Source: Owenia fusiformis
Taxonomy: Eukaryota; Annelida; Polychaeta; Sabellida; Oweniidae
Direction of reading: 5' to 3'
NCBI GenBank assembly: GCA_903813345.2
Contig: CAIIXF020000001.1
Coordinates: 22,031,915-22,095,914, forward strand
Length of the DNA: 64,000 bases
Part shown: positions 11,441-23,900 of the stretch, in pieces
Layout: the number at the start of each line of letters is the position of its first letter
How positions within the stretch are numbered: position 1 is the stretch's first letter
Notes under the pieces: generated by a model
What the model saw: only the letters and a program-made list of their open reading frames with translations
Databases searched by the model: none
What the model was told of the DNA's origin: nothing
Program-made: the position numbers and the translations under genes

Positions 11441-12160
11441 AGCTCACCCTATGCAGACAGAGCATGTGGGAAATATTGGGTGCGGAGCAAATGAGCGGAG
11501 GGTGCGGAGCTAACGGTTATTTTTGAATTTAAATTTGGGATATTTCTGAAACTAAGCCGTTTTGGGACTTCAAATATACCAAGATATGTGTATTTGACAC
11601 CAAATATCAATACAATTGTGAAAATAGTAGCGCAGTTCATTCTATAGCGACGCAGTGTGCCTTAAACCTTTCCCAGACCTATATATTTTGAAATTATCCT
11701 TTTAATACTGAGTCCCCAGCATTCATAAAAAATGGTGTTCAAGGTGCACTATCTATACAAATTATTTTTGCATCTTGGAAGCCAGGCAGTATCTGTGTGA
11801 TTTTATAAAAATTCTGAAATTTTTTCAGATATGAGCCCCCTCTAAATATTGGGTGCGGAGCAGCTCCACAAACGTAGCTCCGCACCCAATATTTAGAGGG
11901 GGCTCATATCTGAAGAACATTTCCGAATTTTTATAAAATCACACAGATACTGCCTGGCTTCCAAGATGCAAAAATAATTTGCATGGGTAGTGTATCTTGA
12001 ACACCATTTTTATGAATGCTGGGGACGCAGTATTAAAAGGATAGTCTCAAAATATATAGGTCTGGGAAATGTTTAAGGCATACTGCGTCGCTCCGCACCC
12101 TCCGCTCATTTGCGCCGCACCCAATATTTCCCACAGGCTCTGTCTGCATAGGGTGGAGCT
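11441..12160. repeat. Foldback element (about 720 bp) rich in GTGCGGAG
   Basis: The left end agctcaccctatgcagacag and the right end, which reads tgtctgcatagggtggagct, are reverse complements. Arms of roughly 350 bp pair through ggaaatattgggtgcggag to a centre near 11870 (gcggagcagctccacaaacg). A short acgag occurs at both edges and could be a target duplication, but it overlaps the arm. No coding capacity is seen. Confidence 0.8.
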
Positions 12161-12204
12161 AAAACGAGACGAATAATGGATATAACGCAAGAAAACTTGC
12201 AGAA

Positions 12205-12598
12205 TATATAAAATGGCTGGCCATCTGAATGTATCGTCATACTTTTAAGCCCTCAAAATTGATTTTACACCGTTAAAAATCACTTTGTATGCCGTCGAAA
12301 ACGATTTCATACGCAGTTGAGAATAACTTTGTACGGCGTCAATATCAATTTTGAAAGGCGTCGAAAATAATTTTGTACAAACAATCGAAGCAATGATTTC
12401 AAACTTGGCTGCCATCCAAGACGTAATTTACGTGTCACATACAATTTTTGACGTGGTTCAAAATCATTTTTGACGGCGTGCAAAATCATTTTTGACGCGG
12501 TAACTCAACCGCGTAATTGTCGTTTTTGATTGGATTATACGTGCGGTGTTAAAAGTATGACAATAGTTTCGTCCAGATGGCCAACCATATATATCACT
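12205..12598. repeat. Foldback element containing 22-bp repeats
   Basis: The outer arms atggctggccatctg and cagatggccaaccatat, plus gtcatacttttaa/ttaaaagtatgac, are inverted. Inside, about five degenerate units with a 22-bp spacing (gcgtcgaaaataattttgta and variants) run one way from about 12262 to 12375. Similar units (gacggcgtgcaaaatcattt) run the other way from about 12450 to 12510. It is probably a non-autonomous DNA transposon with subterminal binding sites. Confidence 0.7.
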
Positions 12599-13119
12599 CA
12601 TATTTACGACCTTACATGATTATTATCATGATGATATGGTTGAAAATATGGCCAGGTTTCCAGGACAAAAAGCAGCTGATAAATACCGCGATTCATTTAT
12701 ACAATAAGTGAGCTGATATCATGAATGTGACCTTTTCTAATTCCATAAAATGACTATGAGGCTCATGGAGCCTGGAAATATCATGTAGAGCTTATTTTTA
12801 TTTCAAATATAACATACTAGACAAATAACAATTTTATGCTAAACGGTATTGATTTCACTTAAAGTAATGAGTTCATAACCTGATAATCATTATCTTGTAA
12901 AATAGAAACTGACGATTTTGGATATGTAAAGCAGGCATGTAATCAAACCTTTGTACACAGCCAACCCACCTCCATATGGAACCCATGCCGCTATCCACGT
13001 GATATCCGCGTAAAAAAGTTGACTTATCTTTCTTTCTTTTTTTTTTTATAATAATAATAATAATAATAATAAGATTTTATTTCATATAAGGCCTCTGGCC
13101 CATTGTGTACATAGTATAT

Positions 13120-16100
13120 TTACAATAGTGTAATATTGGTTGCTTCAATAATTAATAGTGATAACTTCTTTAGGAGGATAGCATTTTTTGTTTTCATCAA
13201 TTGGATGAATTGATCTGTGCTATAGTTTTCTACAAAGGTAATGTCAAGACTTAATCTAATATTATGGTATCTAGGACACTTACACATTACATGGTACTCA
13301 TCCTCTATTATTATGGTACAATATTTACACATTCTATTGTCTCTTACAATATTACGGTGTCTTCCCGTTTCAATTTCAAAACAGTGGTTCGAAACTCTAA
13401 ATTTTGCTAGAGCTTTAATACATCTATATTCTAAATTACATAATAAATAAAATTCAGGCTCTAAAATATTTTTAAATTGCATATATGTATATAATTTGGG
13501 GCTTTCCCTGAGTTTCCCTAGCCAAGCTTGGCTGTACATATCCTGAAGTCTTTGCTTAAATATAAAAATAAAATATAATTGGTTCCCTACACTTTGCTCA
13601 AACCATGCATGTCCAAATCCCAGTGAAAAAAGCAAATATTTGATTTTTGATGCCCGAGTTGTTTTTCCCGATTGATCTAGTTGATAAAGCATTGTATAGC
13701 ATGATTTAGGATGTCTATGATTAGGCATTTCTGTTAATTTTATCCAGTATTTTATGGTTTTAAGCATATAAGTGGTACAAAGTGGAAGTCTGCCACATTC
13801 GCCTAATGCTGCTGCATCATTTGATTGTGGTCCCACACCTATAAAATATTTACAAAACTGAGCTTGTGTACATTCAATTACATTACACCATTCATATCCC
13901 CACATCTCTGAACCATAGCACAAGATGGGTGTTACCATGGCATCAAACAGAGAGAACATAAGTTTAAGTGGTATTCTTCCACACTTTTGGTTAAGTTGTT
14001 TGAGTAAAATAATAGATTTCTTTGCTTGTGAAGCAAGCTGACTTTTAGCTGGAGACCAGGAGAGTCTTGTGGAAAATAGTATACCTAGATATTTATAATA
14101 TGATATTTGTTCTATCTCTGCTCCTTCAAAATAAAATTTTTCATTTTGCCTGAGGGGACCACCATTCCTGAACACCATCACATTTGTTTTGGATAAATTT
14201 ACTTTCATTCCCCATTTACGTGAAAAGCTACCTAAGGTATCAAGTTGTTTTTGCACATTTGGTACAGTGTTACCTATACAATTTAAGTCATCCACATAAC
14301 ACAATGCCATTATATTAGGGGAACCTTCTACAATATGGATTCCTTGGCAGTTTTGTTCCCTCAGCATGTTAAAAAATGAGTTTACATACATAATGAACCA
14401 CGTTGGGCTGAGTGAATCTCCTTGAAATATACCCTTTGTACATGGAAAAAAAATTGTAATTCCTTTTACATGTTTAATAGTATGGATATCTTGCTCTATA
14501 TTTACATTTATCTCGCATTTAACACAGCATTGAAGTTTACTGTACATCGATTGATATAGTTTTAACACGTTACCATGGATACCTGTAGTCATCATTTTAT
14601 AAAATAGGTGGCGGTGGGGTATATTATCAAACGCTTTTGAGAAATCAATTAAAATACAATAGAACCTTCCACCTGGTGTTGACAAATGTTTCTGGGTCAT
14701 TGCTGATAAAGTGAAAATATTATCAATTGTACTGTACCCTGGTCTCGATCCCGCTTGGGATTCATCTATAACGCTGTTACCTTTACTCCAATTTAACATC
14801 CTTATATTGAATATTGAATTAAACATCTTTGCTAAGGTCTCAAGAAGTGAAATACCTCGAAAATTTGAACATATATAGGTTCCCTTTTTATGAATAGGGC
14901 ATATTATTGCTTTGCACCAGTCATCAGGGTAAATCCCTGACTTTAAAATCGCATTATACAGTTCCACCAATTTAGGGGTAATGATGTCCTTTGTATGTAC
15001 AATAAATTCATTTAAGAATCCACTCAGTCCGTGTGCTTTGTCATGTTTTAGTTTATTTATACAGAATGTAACTTCCTCCGTTGAAATTGGATCATTTAAT
15101 ATATCTGGGTCATTATTATCACATTCAATACACAGGTTGTCATGGAGTTGCATGGTATGATCTATCCGTATTTTAAATTCCTGGTCAATATTTACAGTTT
15201 CATCATTCAGTAGTGAATTGAAATAGTCTTTCCAATCATTAGGGTCAATATTGATATTAGGTTGTTTCTTTCTTAACAATTGTTTGATTGTCGCCCATTT
15301 ATTGTTACGGTCTTGTATTAGTCCACACATCTTTGCTTTCAGTTTGTTCTTCTTAAGTTTAACTGATGTCTTGAATTGATTCCTGTATGTTGTATATTGT
15401 TCGTAATCGGTTTGGTTGCGTGTTGTCCTGAAAATGTTCAATTGGCGGTATTTCTTGGCTTTCAGTTCCTGTAGTTCATTATCCCACCATTCTGGTTGTT
15501 GGGGTTTGTTTTTTGCCCGTTTGCTCGATGATTTTTGTTTCATGCTTGCACCTGCTCTTGTGTATATATTGTTCAGGACATTTATACTTTCATTGATGTT
15601 GCCATCATTTATCAGATGTGAAAAGTTCTGCAGGAGAGCTTTTGTTTCATCATCACACATTGTTCTCTGAAATGTTGGTTCTTTATCATGTTTCCATTTA
15701 TAGGAATCGGTTTTTATTATTTGCGGGTTTCGGTTAATGTCTTGTTGCTGTTCATGGAGGATATTAATGTTTAACTGCAGGAGTGTTGGGTAATGGTCAG
15801 ATTCGTCAATTGTTAGTACAGAAAAATTTTCAATTTTATCAAATAATGAATCTGGTGCTAATGTGAGATCTACTTGGCTGAGTCCATCATTTGATATACA
15901 TGTGAATTCTCCTTCTGGGTCACCCTTTGTTCTTCCATTTACGATGTGAATGCCAAATGTTTTACATATATCAATAAGAGATCTGCCATACTGGTTATCT
16001 ACTGTGTCACGGTTTGCTCTTGGTTTTTGAAAGTTGTCAAGGTTATATAGTTCAGGAAAAGGGATATTCTCTGCTGTGTCTGGTGTGATATAGTCTCGCA

Positions 16101-16584
16101 ATTGTGCAGTTCTACAGTTTGTATCACCACTTAATAATATGTCACATTCTGGCACTTTCTCCAACAAATGGATGATTTTTGTTTCCAATAGAGATATTCC
16201 GTCCTCTTCATGGTTATAAAGTGAAGATCTTTCTGGAGCTACATATATGCACAATAATCCAATATCTTTATCTTATCCGAAGTAATGTTTACTTAGTTTA
16301 AAGGCTACAGATTCTTTTAGGTTATGACATACACGTTTGATCCCATCTAATAGTGATTTACGAACGAATACACATATCCCTCCATGGTATCTGCCTCTTG
16401 ATTTAGTTTTAGGTCTGCTTAGACCAAAGCATTTATGCGTATCAAGTAAATCGTCAAAATCATGATTCGTTTTTGCCCAAGTTTCACAGATATTTATAAT
16501 GTCATATGATTTGAAACGTTCAAGTAGTTCCCCTTTATTTGTATGTTGCGATAGACCATGTGCATTCCATTGTAATATAGTCAA
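13120..16584 (-). pseudogene. LINE ORF2: endonuclease-reverse transcriptase, one in-frame stop
   Basis: About 1154 codons in one frame, interrupted only by TAA at 16273-16275. The N-terminal apurinic-type endonuclease shows LQWNAHGL, the acidic ICETW, the GDTNCRT strand and ESDHYPT. The reverse transcriptase follows with SRPGYSTIDN, LIDFSKAFD, GIFQGDSLSP and the catalytic YVDDLN near 14290. The C-terminus carries a CKYC...HVMCKC zinc-knuckle-like motif. Length and domain order are those of a complete ORF2. No ATG is visible in frame between the ORF1 stop and the endonuclease, so its natural start is unclear. The single stop suggests recent inactivation. Confidence 0.88.
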
Positions 16585-16623
16585 TATTGTTTGGTTTGTT
16601 TGTTTCGGGCCTTGGCCATGCCC

Positions 16624-16930
16624 CTATCTGTTTTTATTCAACTTGATAACTTCCGATTTCTTTTCATCATATGCAAAATATTCGCCATCTATCACTAGTT
16701 TGTCGTAGTTAAATGTGGCCTTTTGGTTTTCCTCTTTGGCCTTCTTTAGTGTTGGTAGCAGCTTTTTACGGATGTCTCGTACATGTTTTGACGGGTCCTC
16801 GTGAATGTAGACATTTGGTGCGCTGTTTTTCAGTTTGAATCTTGAGTTCCAGATAGTTTGTTTACCTTTGTACTTCGTAAATTTTACTATGATAGGTTTT
16901 GGCCTGATATTTCCAAAGTTTGTTTATCTT
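16624..16930 (-). pseudogene. LINE ORF1 C-terminal fragment
   Basis: A minus-strand open frame of about 100 codons ends at TAG (16624-16626). It includes RPKPIIVKFTKYK, YIHEDPSKHVRDIRKKLLP and YDKLVIDGEYF. This pattern is typical of the C-terminal region of LINE ORF1 proteins: RNA-binding, with a basic helix and IVKF strand. Its stop codon is in the same frame as ORF2, 14 codons upstream of position 16584. The 5' part is missing. Confidence 0.75.
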
Positions 16931-16935
16931 CAAAT

Positions 16936-19729
16936 AGCAACAGGACCAACAAAGTTCATATTCACTCTACTGCAAGGATGTGCCATCTTTAATTTATTAA
17001 TACTAGTATTATATTTAATATTCTAATACAACAATGTTTGAATGCGAGCACTGTCGATTTCAGGGCCATTTATATAATAGAGGAGTTTCCATATATTGCT
17101 TTGAAATCTCACAAATTCTCGTTTTTTCATGAGATTTAAAGAGATTTGCACTTTAAACCTCTAACAACCAAGCTTTCTTTCTTTTAATAGCATATTTGAA
17201 TTCAGTGAAAAGTTTTCCCCAATAATATAGCCTAACATTGATTTATACAATTATGTCACTTAATCAACATACGTTTTAAAAATATTTGAGCCAACACGTT
17301 GACATGGTCATCCCACAGTCAGTCAAGTCGAGTAACTAAGTCAACATTCGAAAATAAAAATCTCAAAAATCGTACATCTTCGATTTCCAAAATAATTTGT
17401 GAGGTGGTTATTAAGATGATAATACACATTTTAACGTATTAATTTTGAGTACATCTCGAATCCATTCTCAACAAAAGCGTTCTCGAAATAAGTATTCGAA
17501 ATATTTGAGTTCGGTATGATAAAAGTACATTAAGATATACCGCTCCTTAACAAACTCCTTTGGGACCAAGATATAGAATCAAATGCATATTCTTCTTATT
17601 TACTCCCTGGCACATGCCAACGAATGTTACATACGTAAATATCTCCGTTTTAAATAATTTTGTTAACGTTGTTTTCTACAGGTGCCATTTTTATAATTGA
17701 AAAACAAAATTGAACATTTTGTTTTTCTAAATTGATAAGTTTCTTAGAATACAACTTAACCGTTAACGATTTAAGTCATTAATAATATTTCCCTTAGTGA
17801 TCCCATGCTAAATATACAGTAAGTAGGTCATTGTTTTGTGGCTTTTAAACATGAGTCGACAATTATGTAGGGAATTTCAATTCCAAATGTAGGCGTGTCA
17901 ACTCATGTTTTTGCACAAAATTTAGCCTTTTATAATGATAGATCGCCAAAATCTGCATGTACCTCTCAATGAGGCAACACGTTTTTAAATTTATAGATGC
18001 TGAGCTATAAACTCAAACAAAAATTAAACCACCCGCTATTATTTTGATTACACAAGACGAAATTTCCACTCCCGGGGAGCACTGTGGTAACACTTTGAAG
18101 GAGGATTCTTGAAATATCGTTCGAATTTTCTCAAAAGGTTTCACGCAATTTTATTGCTTTGTTTAAGCCCCGACTAATATCATACTCAAATCCGATACCA
18201 TAATTATAAATTAAAATGAAACATTAAACTCACCAGGTTAAATAATAAACCGTTTCGAGAATTGATGATTTGAGTTAACTGTGGATATTTATATAAATGT
18301 AAGTCGGCATGTATTCGACAGTTAATGTACACACATGATGTATGCATCAACGTGTGACTTAAATATCGATTCGTGACAATCATATTTGGTTTTCAAAAAT
18401 TAAGTTGGAAGTTACAGTGGTTGGAGATTAACGAAAACGTCAATCACATCCAAATATCAGAACGACGTCAAGTATGAACAATACACTTTTTGTGCATCTC
18501 GAACAAGGCAAGGTTCTGTAATCCAGCAATGTGCATTCCGAAAGAAAAAATTCACAAATATCAACAAATCCCATTGAGTTGGATATTACATTCAAAATCA
18601 CAACTTTCGAAATATTTGTTTTAACCAAGAATTGTAAGAACTTGAAACATGTTGTTAGTTCTTCAAACCGCATATCCTCATTTACGTTCTTTGACAAGGA
18701 TAAATTCATTTAAAAACATGGATTTTCTTGATTATTCTTCAAAACTACCCTTGAAATATTAGTAATTGGGATATTACAGTGTAAATTGACACGCATTTGT
18801 TTGCTCCATATCATGAAAAAATAAATGCAGTACCATCTTTCAATATTTGAAAACAGAAAGTTCATTCTTTATGTAAACAAGAAAAATTACATTTATGGTT
18901 GATTCATAATGAAAAATGACAAATAACATACATCTTTTGAAGTAGGGGTATAGTGGGACATAGTGGAAATTCAGAAATTTAGGCAATATCCCAAAGATTG
19001 CTTCACCAATATGTAACAGAACATCAAATTTATCATTTACATGTTTGCTGATAGGTTTATTGAAAATAATTAATCAGAGGTTTACTTTAATTATGGTACC
19101 ATTCTTAGTTAATATTGATGAACATAGGAATATCGAATGTTGACTAAGTTACTTGACTTGACCGAGTATGCAATTTGAGTTTCAGACAGTTTCAGCACTT
19201 TTTCATAAATCATTAAATTAAGTGACTATTGCAAGTTTATAAAATGGCTATGGCAGGCTATGGCAGTCTGGCTCAAGCAAAACGAAGAATGACAAAGGTG
19301 ACATCTATTATATCAGCTTTATTCCATTCTGATTTATCAGAGTCCCTCTTTACCTAACGTTTTTGAGAGAACTATTCCAAAAGGATAGTAAAGGCTGTGG
19401 ATCCCACAATGGCTTTATTCAGCTATTTAGAAACTATACTATTAGGACCAATCCTATTGGTATAGCACTGGTGCATCTCATTTTTCCAGTCAATTTAGTA
19501 ATCATTTCATCTGAAGATGCTGGCGTGTCAAAGATTAATATCAGGTCTTAAAGTGAAAAATTAAATGGGATGTTCACCATTATGGTATTCATCACTTATA
19601 TCTGTTTGCAATTAGCTATTAATATCCTCGGGTTGAACTGGGTTCATTCATCGACGCTAATATCTGACAGAAGGGGTGAAACTTTCTCAGTGTGCTGGGC
19701 CAAATCGAAAGTACGAACCCATGGCATTC
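16936..19729. other. Intergenic region without recognised genes
   Basis: I see no coding exon with homology or consistent splice structure. From 17077 to 17290 lies an inverted match to window positions about 100-312 (shared tttccatat, gaaatctc, agagatttgcactt, catatttgaattca). The rest is AT-rich single-copy-looking DNA with short inverted motifs, such as aacatgagtcgaca/tgtcaactcatgtt near 17850-17910. Confidence 0.5.
17077..17290 (-). repeat. Inverted copy of the first SRCR gene's far 5' flank
   Basis: Read on the minus strand it follows 100-312: atgtcatt/atgacata near one end, then cagtgaaaagttttcc, catatttgaattca, agagatttgcact and tatggaaactc. It lies between the LINE's truncated 5' end and the second SRCR gene, in opposite orientation to the direct 5'-flank match at 20290-20480. 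Confidence 0.7.
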
Positions 19730-20049
19730 CACTGGCGGATTAGGGGGGGGGGGGGGGGGGGGGGGGGGCTGGGGGCCCAAGGGGGGGCTCAGAAAAAAAA
19801 GTTGGACCCAAAAAAATTGTGGGCCAAAAAAGGCCTTAAGGCCCCATAAAGTGGGCCTTTTTATCATTTCTGGGCCTTTTAAGGCCTTATTTTTTAATTT
19901 CAGGCCAAATTTTGAAGAAAATGGGCCTCAGAATTTCAAAATGTGGGCCCACTTTGGGATTTTACGGGCCCAAAATTTTTTCCCGCGGATGTTTTTTTCT
20001 CTGACCTGAAATTTGGGCCCCCCCTTGTTGGTTTCCAGATCCGCCCCTG
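19730..20049. mobile_element. MITE (320 bp), CACTGGCGGAT terminus, 5-bp target duplication
   Basis: The termini CACTGGCGGATTAG and (reverse complement of the right end) CAGGGGCGGATCTG are similar inverted repeats. CATTC flanks both sides (19725-19729 and 20050-20054). The interior is unusual: a run of 26 G (19743-19768), then many GGGCC/GGCCC and GGCCTTAAGGCC motifs. A second copy in the opposite orientation lies at 51745-52078. hAT-like in its CA...TG ends, but the class is not certain. Confidence 0.8.
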
Positions 20050-20132
20050 CATTCTAGAAAGAAATTGATAGAACGCTGATCAGACGATGGTACATGTTTC
20101 CTTTTTACAGTTATCAGAAGCAACGCTGGATA

Positions 20133-20217
20133 TAGCCTTGCCCAAGTCGGTCTCTTTTACTTATCTTGATTTCTGTTATGACCAGATAAGTAAAAAATAC
20201 CGACTTGGGCAAGGCTA
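20133..20217. repeat. Short hairpin repeat (about 85 bp)
   Basis: tagccttgcccaagtcgg...acttatct on the left pairs with agataagt...ccgacttgggcaaggcta on the right. A second, less perfect copy lies at 34147-34228 in intron G-H of the second SRCR gene. Confidence 0.7.
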
Positions 20218-20687
20218 CGCTGGATACAGCATCAACCAGAACTGAGGACAGACGCCGAATATGAAATTACATTTACCATGTTGATCACGATGCTTTAATT
20301 AATAAACACGATGCTTTAATTAATATTGTTTGATCACTGGGGTAATAAAGCATGTATTTCATTCTCTTGTTAGTAGTATTTTATCAGCTGCTGGAATCAT
20401 GCTTTTAACAGTCGTTAAAACTGCAAATACAATAAAGCGTGTCATTTTCCACATCAATTGCTTTTGTGAATTTGATTTAAAATGTCTCCTTATTGTTATA
20501 TTTAGATGTTATGTTTACATATATTTGTGAATGCAAATTTTAATATTTTGATCAAGTGGTGTTATATTCCGAATATGTTAACGCATCATTTGGGCACTTT
20601 GAAGTCATGCAGTTAGAAAATAAAAGTGAATTTGTTCTTTATTGTACGAGCATATATCCGGCTTGAACTATAAATGTTGACTGATAG

Positions 20688-20902
20688 ATGATCACGATGG
20701 ATCGGTATGTAAAGATTAAGTCTATAATATAGACTCTATATAGGTCATTCTTCAAACCATATAGCTATATATTATATGTTGGTATACAACGTTATTTTGT
20801 TATTCGTGGACTTAACGTGGTTTTACGTTCATCATTGCAGGTTGTGTAACGTATGTGTGCTACTACTTCATCTCATTTGGTGTGCTGTTGGTCATCATTA
20901 CG
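20688..20902 (+). CDS. Signal peptide exons 1-2 of second SRCR gene
   Basis: Exon 1 (20688-20704) and exon 2 (20841-20902) give residues 1-26: a short charged start (MITMDR), then a leucine-rich core ([10 protein letters not shown]) and CAVG before the mature chain. Junction phases (2, then 1) match the first gene, although the hydrophobic sequence differs. Confidence 0.8.
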
Positions 20903-23900
20903 GTATTAATTACATTTACAAACTTTAATATTGATCATCAGATTTCTTAATGGAGCTACATGCATATGACACAGTTCGAAATTGAATATCATTATTATTG
21001 TTAGCTGTTACATCTTCGTCCTTGGTTGTTACTGTTTTTGCTTTTGAAAATCAGGCAGTAAAACTTGCAGGAATGGTAAAACCCCGTTAATATAAAATCG
21101 TATTTGCTGACAAAATGCTGGACTGTTTAAACCACTTCAGCTAAATACATCATTGATATCAATATCATATTCTTAGAGATAAATACTCGTATCAAGAAAA
21201 CGATCGAATCGTATGTCCATAGCATAAACATGTAAGAATAGAGAACAGACTGCTGAAAGCAAGTATCGTGAAAACTTAATGTGCATATTTTAATAATCAT
21301 GTGCGCATTAAAGGACTTGGACCAACAAACGCAGACATTACAAGTATTCGGCTAACTAGGTCACGTGAAGGAAGAGAAGGTCTTGAGGGACAAGTCGAGT
21401 TGTACTTTAACAATAGTGCAATAATGACACCCCAATGGGGCGTGATATGTGGGGATTTCGATGAAAATGCTGCCAAGATTGTATGTAGGGAGCTCGGTTT
21501 CCCAGTGGGCACTCGAGCAGTTCCACTTCTAGTAAGAATAATAACAATTTTAACTAGTAGCGTGTATTATGACTTTTGTTTGAACAAAATGCAAACGTTT
21601 TGGGATAAGTTCGTCAACGGTGCACGTCAATTTCTTCTGTGGTCATTATCAATTTTCATATTCTGAAAACTCCCACCATTAAAGGATTCTCATTTCGGAC
21701 TACAAGATAGGCAGACGTTCATACATCTTCCTCTAAATGCGTGTGCGGGTGATGAGGAAAGGCTGATAGAATGTCAACATTCGCCCATCCTGGAGGAACA
21801 TTGGCCCGAAGGTACTGTAGGAAGTATTAGAGTTGCTTCAAGTCTTTGGACCCCCTCTATCCCCTTTACCACAAATGGAACTGGTAATGGAGGGTCACAA
21901 GGGCTTGCAGCTATCTCCAGATTTCTTTAGTAACTTGAAGCATGAGTTTCCGAAATAATTAGATGATTTCAGCATGTTCAACCTTTTCATCACACATCCC
22001 GTCCTCTTAGTTCTTCATAAGTCTCTCTGGGGCCTCGATCGTGTGACACAAACATTTTTCACACCTCTTCGATTCCAGACATTTCATGTAATCGTACGGA
22101 CATCCACAGGGATAATGAAGACGGTTCCAAGAACATCATTGGCGTCTCTTGTGGTTCCGAACCCGATATTGAAGGTAAGTGAAATGAACAATAAAGTTAC
22201 AAACTTGATTAGATAGAATTTTGAGTTAGATTTAGTTTATAGATGGCCTATAGGCCATCAGCTTCACCCCAAAATTTAGGTTATCGGTACCAAGTTAGGG
22301 GAATAAGCCTCATTGTGATTTTTGGCAAGGTAAATACCTCTAGAGTAAGAAATTATATGATAGCATTGCAGGAGTGGCAGCTAAATGGTTGTTATCACCC
22401 ATTTTTCAAAATGGCCGCCGGTGCACTTACTACCAAATAAAAGAAGTTATATCAAAGCACACTGAGAGACAAAAACAGTGATTTTGAGGTCTATTTCAGG
22501 GTTTTAGGGGTCAAGGATTTCATTTAAGTCAAAATCTAAGTCATCAAAGAATTGGAAATCCAAGATGGCCGCCATAATGGATGTCAAAACAAATATGTCA
22601 CTATTGATATAAGTTCAAAAAGCTCAAAGAATGGTTAAAAAGTGACTTTGGAGACCATGAAAAGGTTTAAGAGGATAGGGATTTTATTTGTCTCTAAATC
22701 TAAATAATAATCAAAGAACTACTTTACATAGAAATCCAAAATGGCCACCAAAATGAATGTCAAAATGAATACGTAACTATTTATGTAAACTCAAAAATGG
22801 TTGCTTTTGCAGACCATGGTAAGTTTAAATAGAGGTTAAGGATTCCATTCATGTATAAATTGAAGTGATTAAAGAATACCTTTATACAGAAATCTAAACT
22901 GGCTGCCAAAATGGCTGCAAAAATGAATTTTTAAGCACATAGAAAAATTAGAATAGTTATGTTATAGATATCTGAGACTGGGTTTCAGGAGAAAATGGTT
23001 TCAATTTACCTTTACTTAAGTTATCTTAACCTTTCCTCATATTAAAATCCAAAATGGTCACCAAACTGGCTGCCAAAATAAATTACAACATTCACATGGA
23101 GCATGACTCAACCATCTAACCTATTTCCTTTATTTGCCATCTTGAAGTCCACAGGCTGCAGACCTAGTTCTCTCAACATGATTTTCCGAGAAGAACATTG
23201 GAAGCCTCTAAAGCCTACATGAACTGGGAAGTGTCTCACCTTCCACCCTTTACACCTTACTTTGTCAATGAGGTCTTCATTCTCGGCACTCTTCAGTCTA
23301 TCCGAGATATTATCTTCTGTGTAATTGTAGACTTGGATTGAGTCTGTCCTTTCTTTACAGACCTACGGCCCTCGGGCAGATATATTATATTGGCCTTGGG
23401 ATAATCCCCATATCCTGAACCTCATATAGGATAATCTCTATGTACCAACTCCCTACATTGCTAAGGTCAATAGCTTTCATCCACTTTTCTAGTTCTCACA
23501 GATGCTGTTGTTGGGACCCATCAAAATATTTTGCCAAAATATATTCAATTCTCTCATCATGGATAGTATGAAAAAAAAACATTAGCTTCATTTGTTACTC
23601 TGCTTGCAGAGTCTAGTTAAACTAGAGATGAAGCTCTCTTTTCTGAAGCGAAGTCGAATTAATGCAAAGGATATTCCTTTGTATACCACTCAGTTGAAAA
23701 GATTCCTGGGATTGCACTACATATATCTCATCTTCTCCAAGCAGCTTAAAATCCGTTATGCTCCAGGAAATGACTAGGTCATAACATTAATGATGTCCAA
23801 AAAGGCTAGGCAAGAAAGATGTCTTGTATCATCATTCCCTTTGAGACCTCCATATTAGGACTCTTCTGCTTTCATAAACCAGTTCATTGTTTTGATGAAG

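Larger units (their letters stand above)
13037..16935 (-). mobile_element. Non-LTR retrotransposon (LINE, APE-type), 5'-truncated
   Basis: On the minus strand the order is an ORF1 C-terminal remnant, an endonuclease-reverse transcriptase ORF, a short 3' UTR, a (TTA)n run (13048-13072 on the plus strand as ata repeats) and an A-rich end. A trinucleotide 3' tail of this kind is seen in several non-LTR clades, such as I-like and CR1/L2-like. I do not assign a clade. The 5' end is lost within ORF1 near 16930. No flanking duplication could be identified. It lies intergenically between the two SRCR genes, opposite to both. Confidence 0.88.

Noticed and set aside
19692-20009. A 105-codon frame with a poly-glycine run
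   Set aside because: It is a translation of the G26 tract and GGCC blocks of the MITE at 19730-20049.
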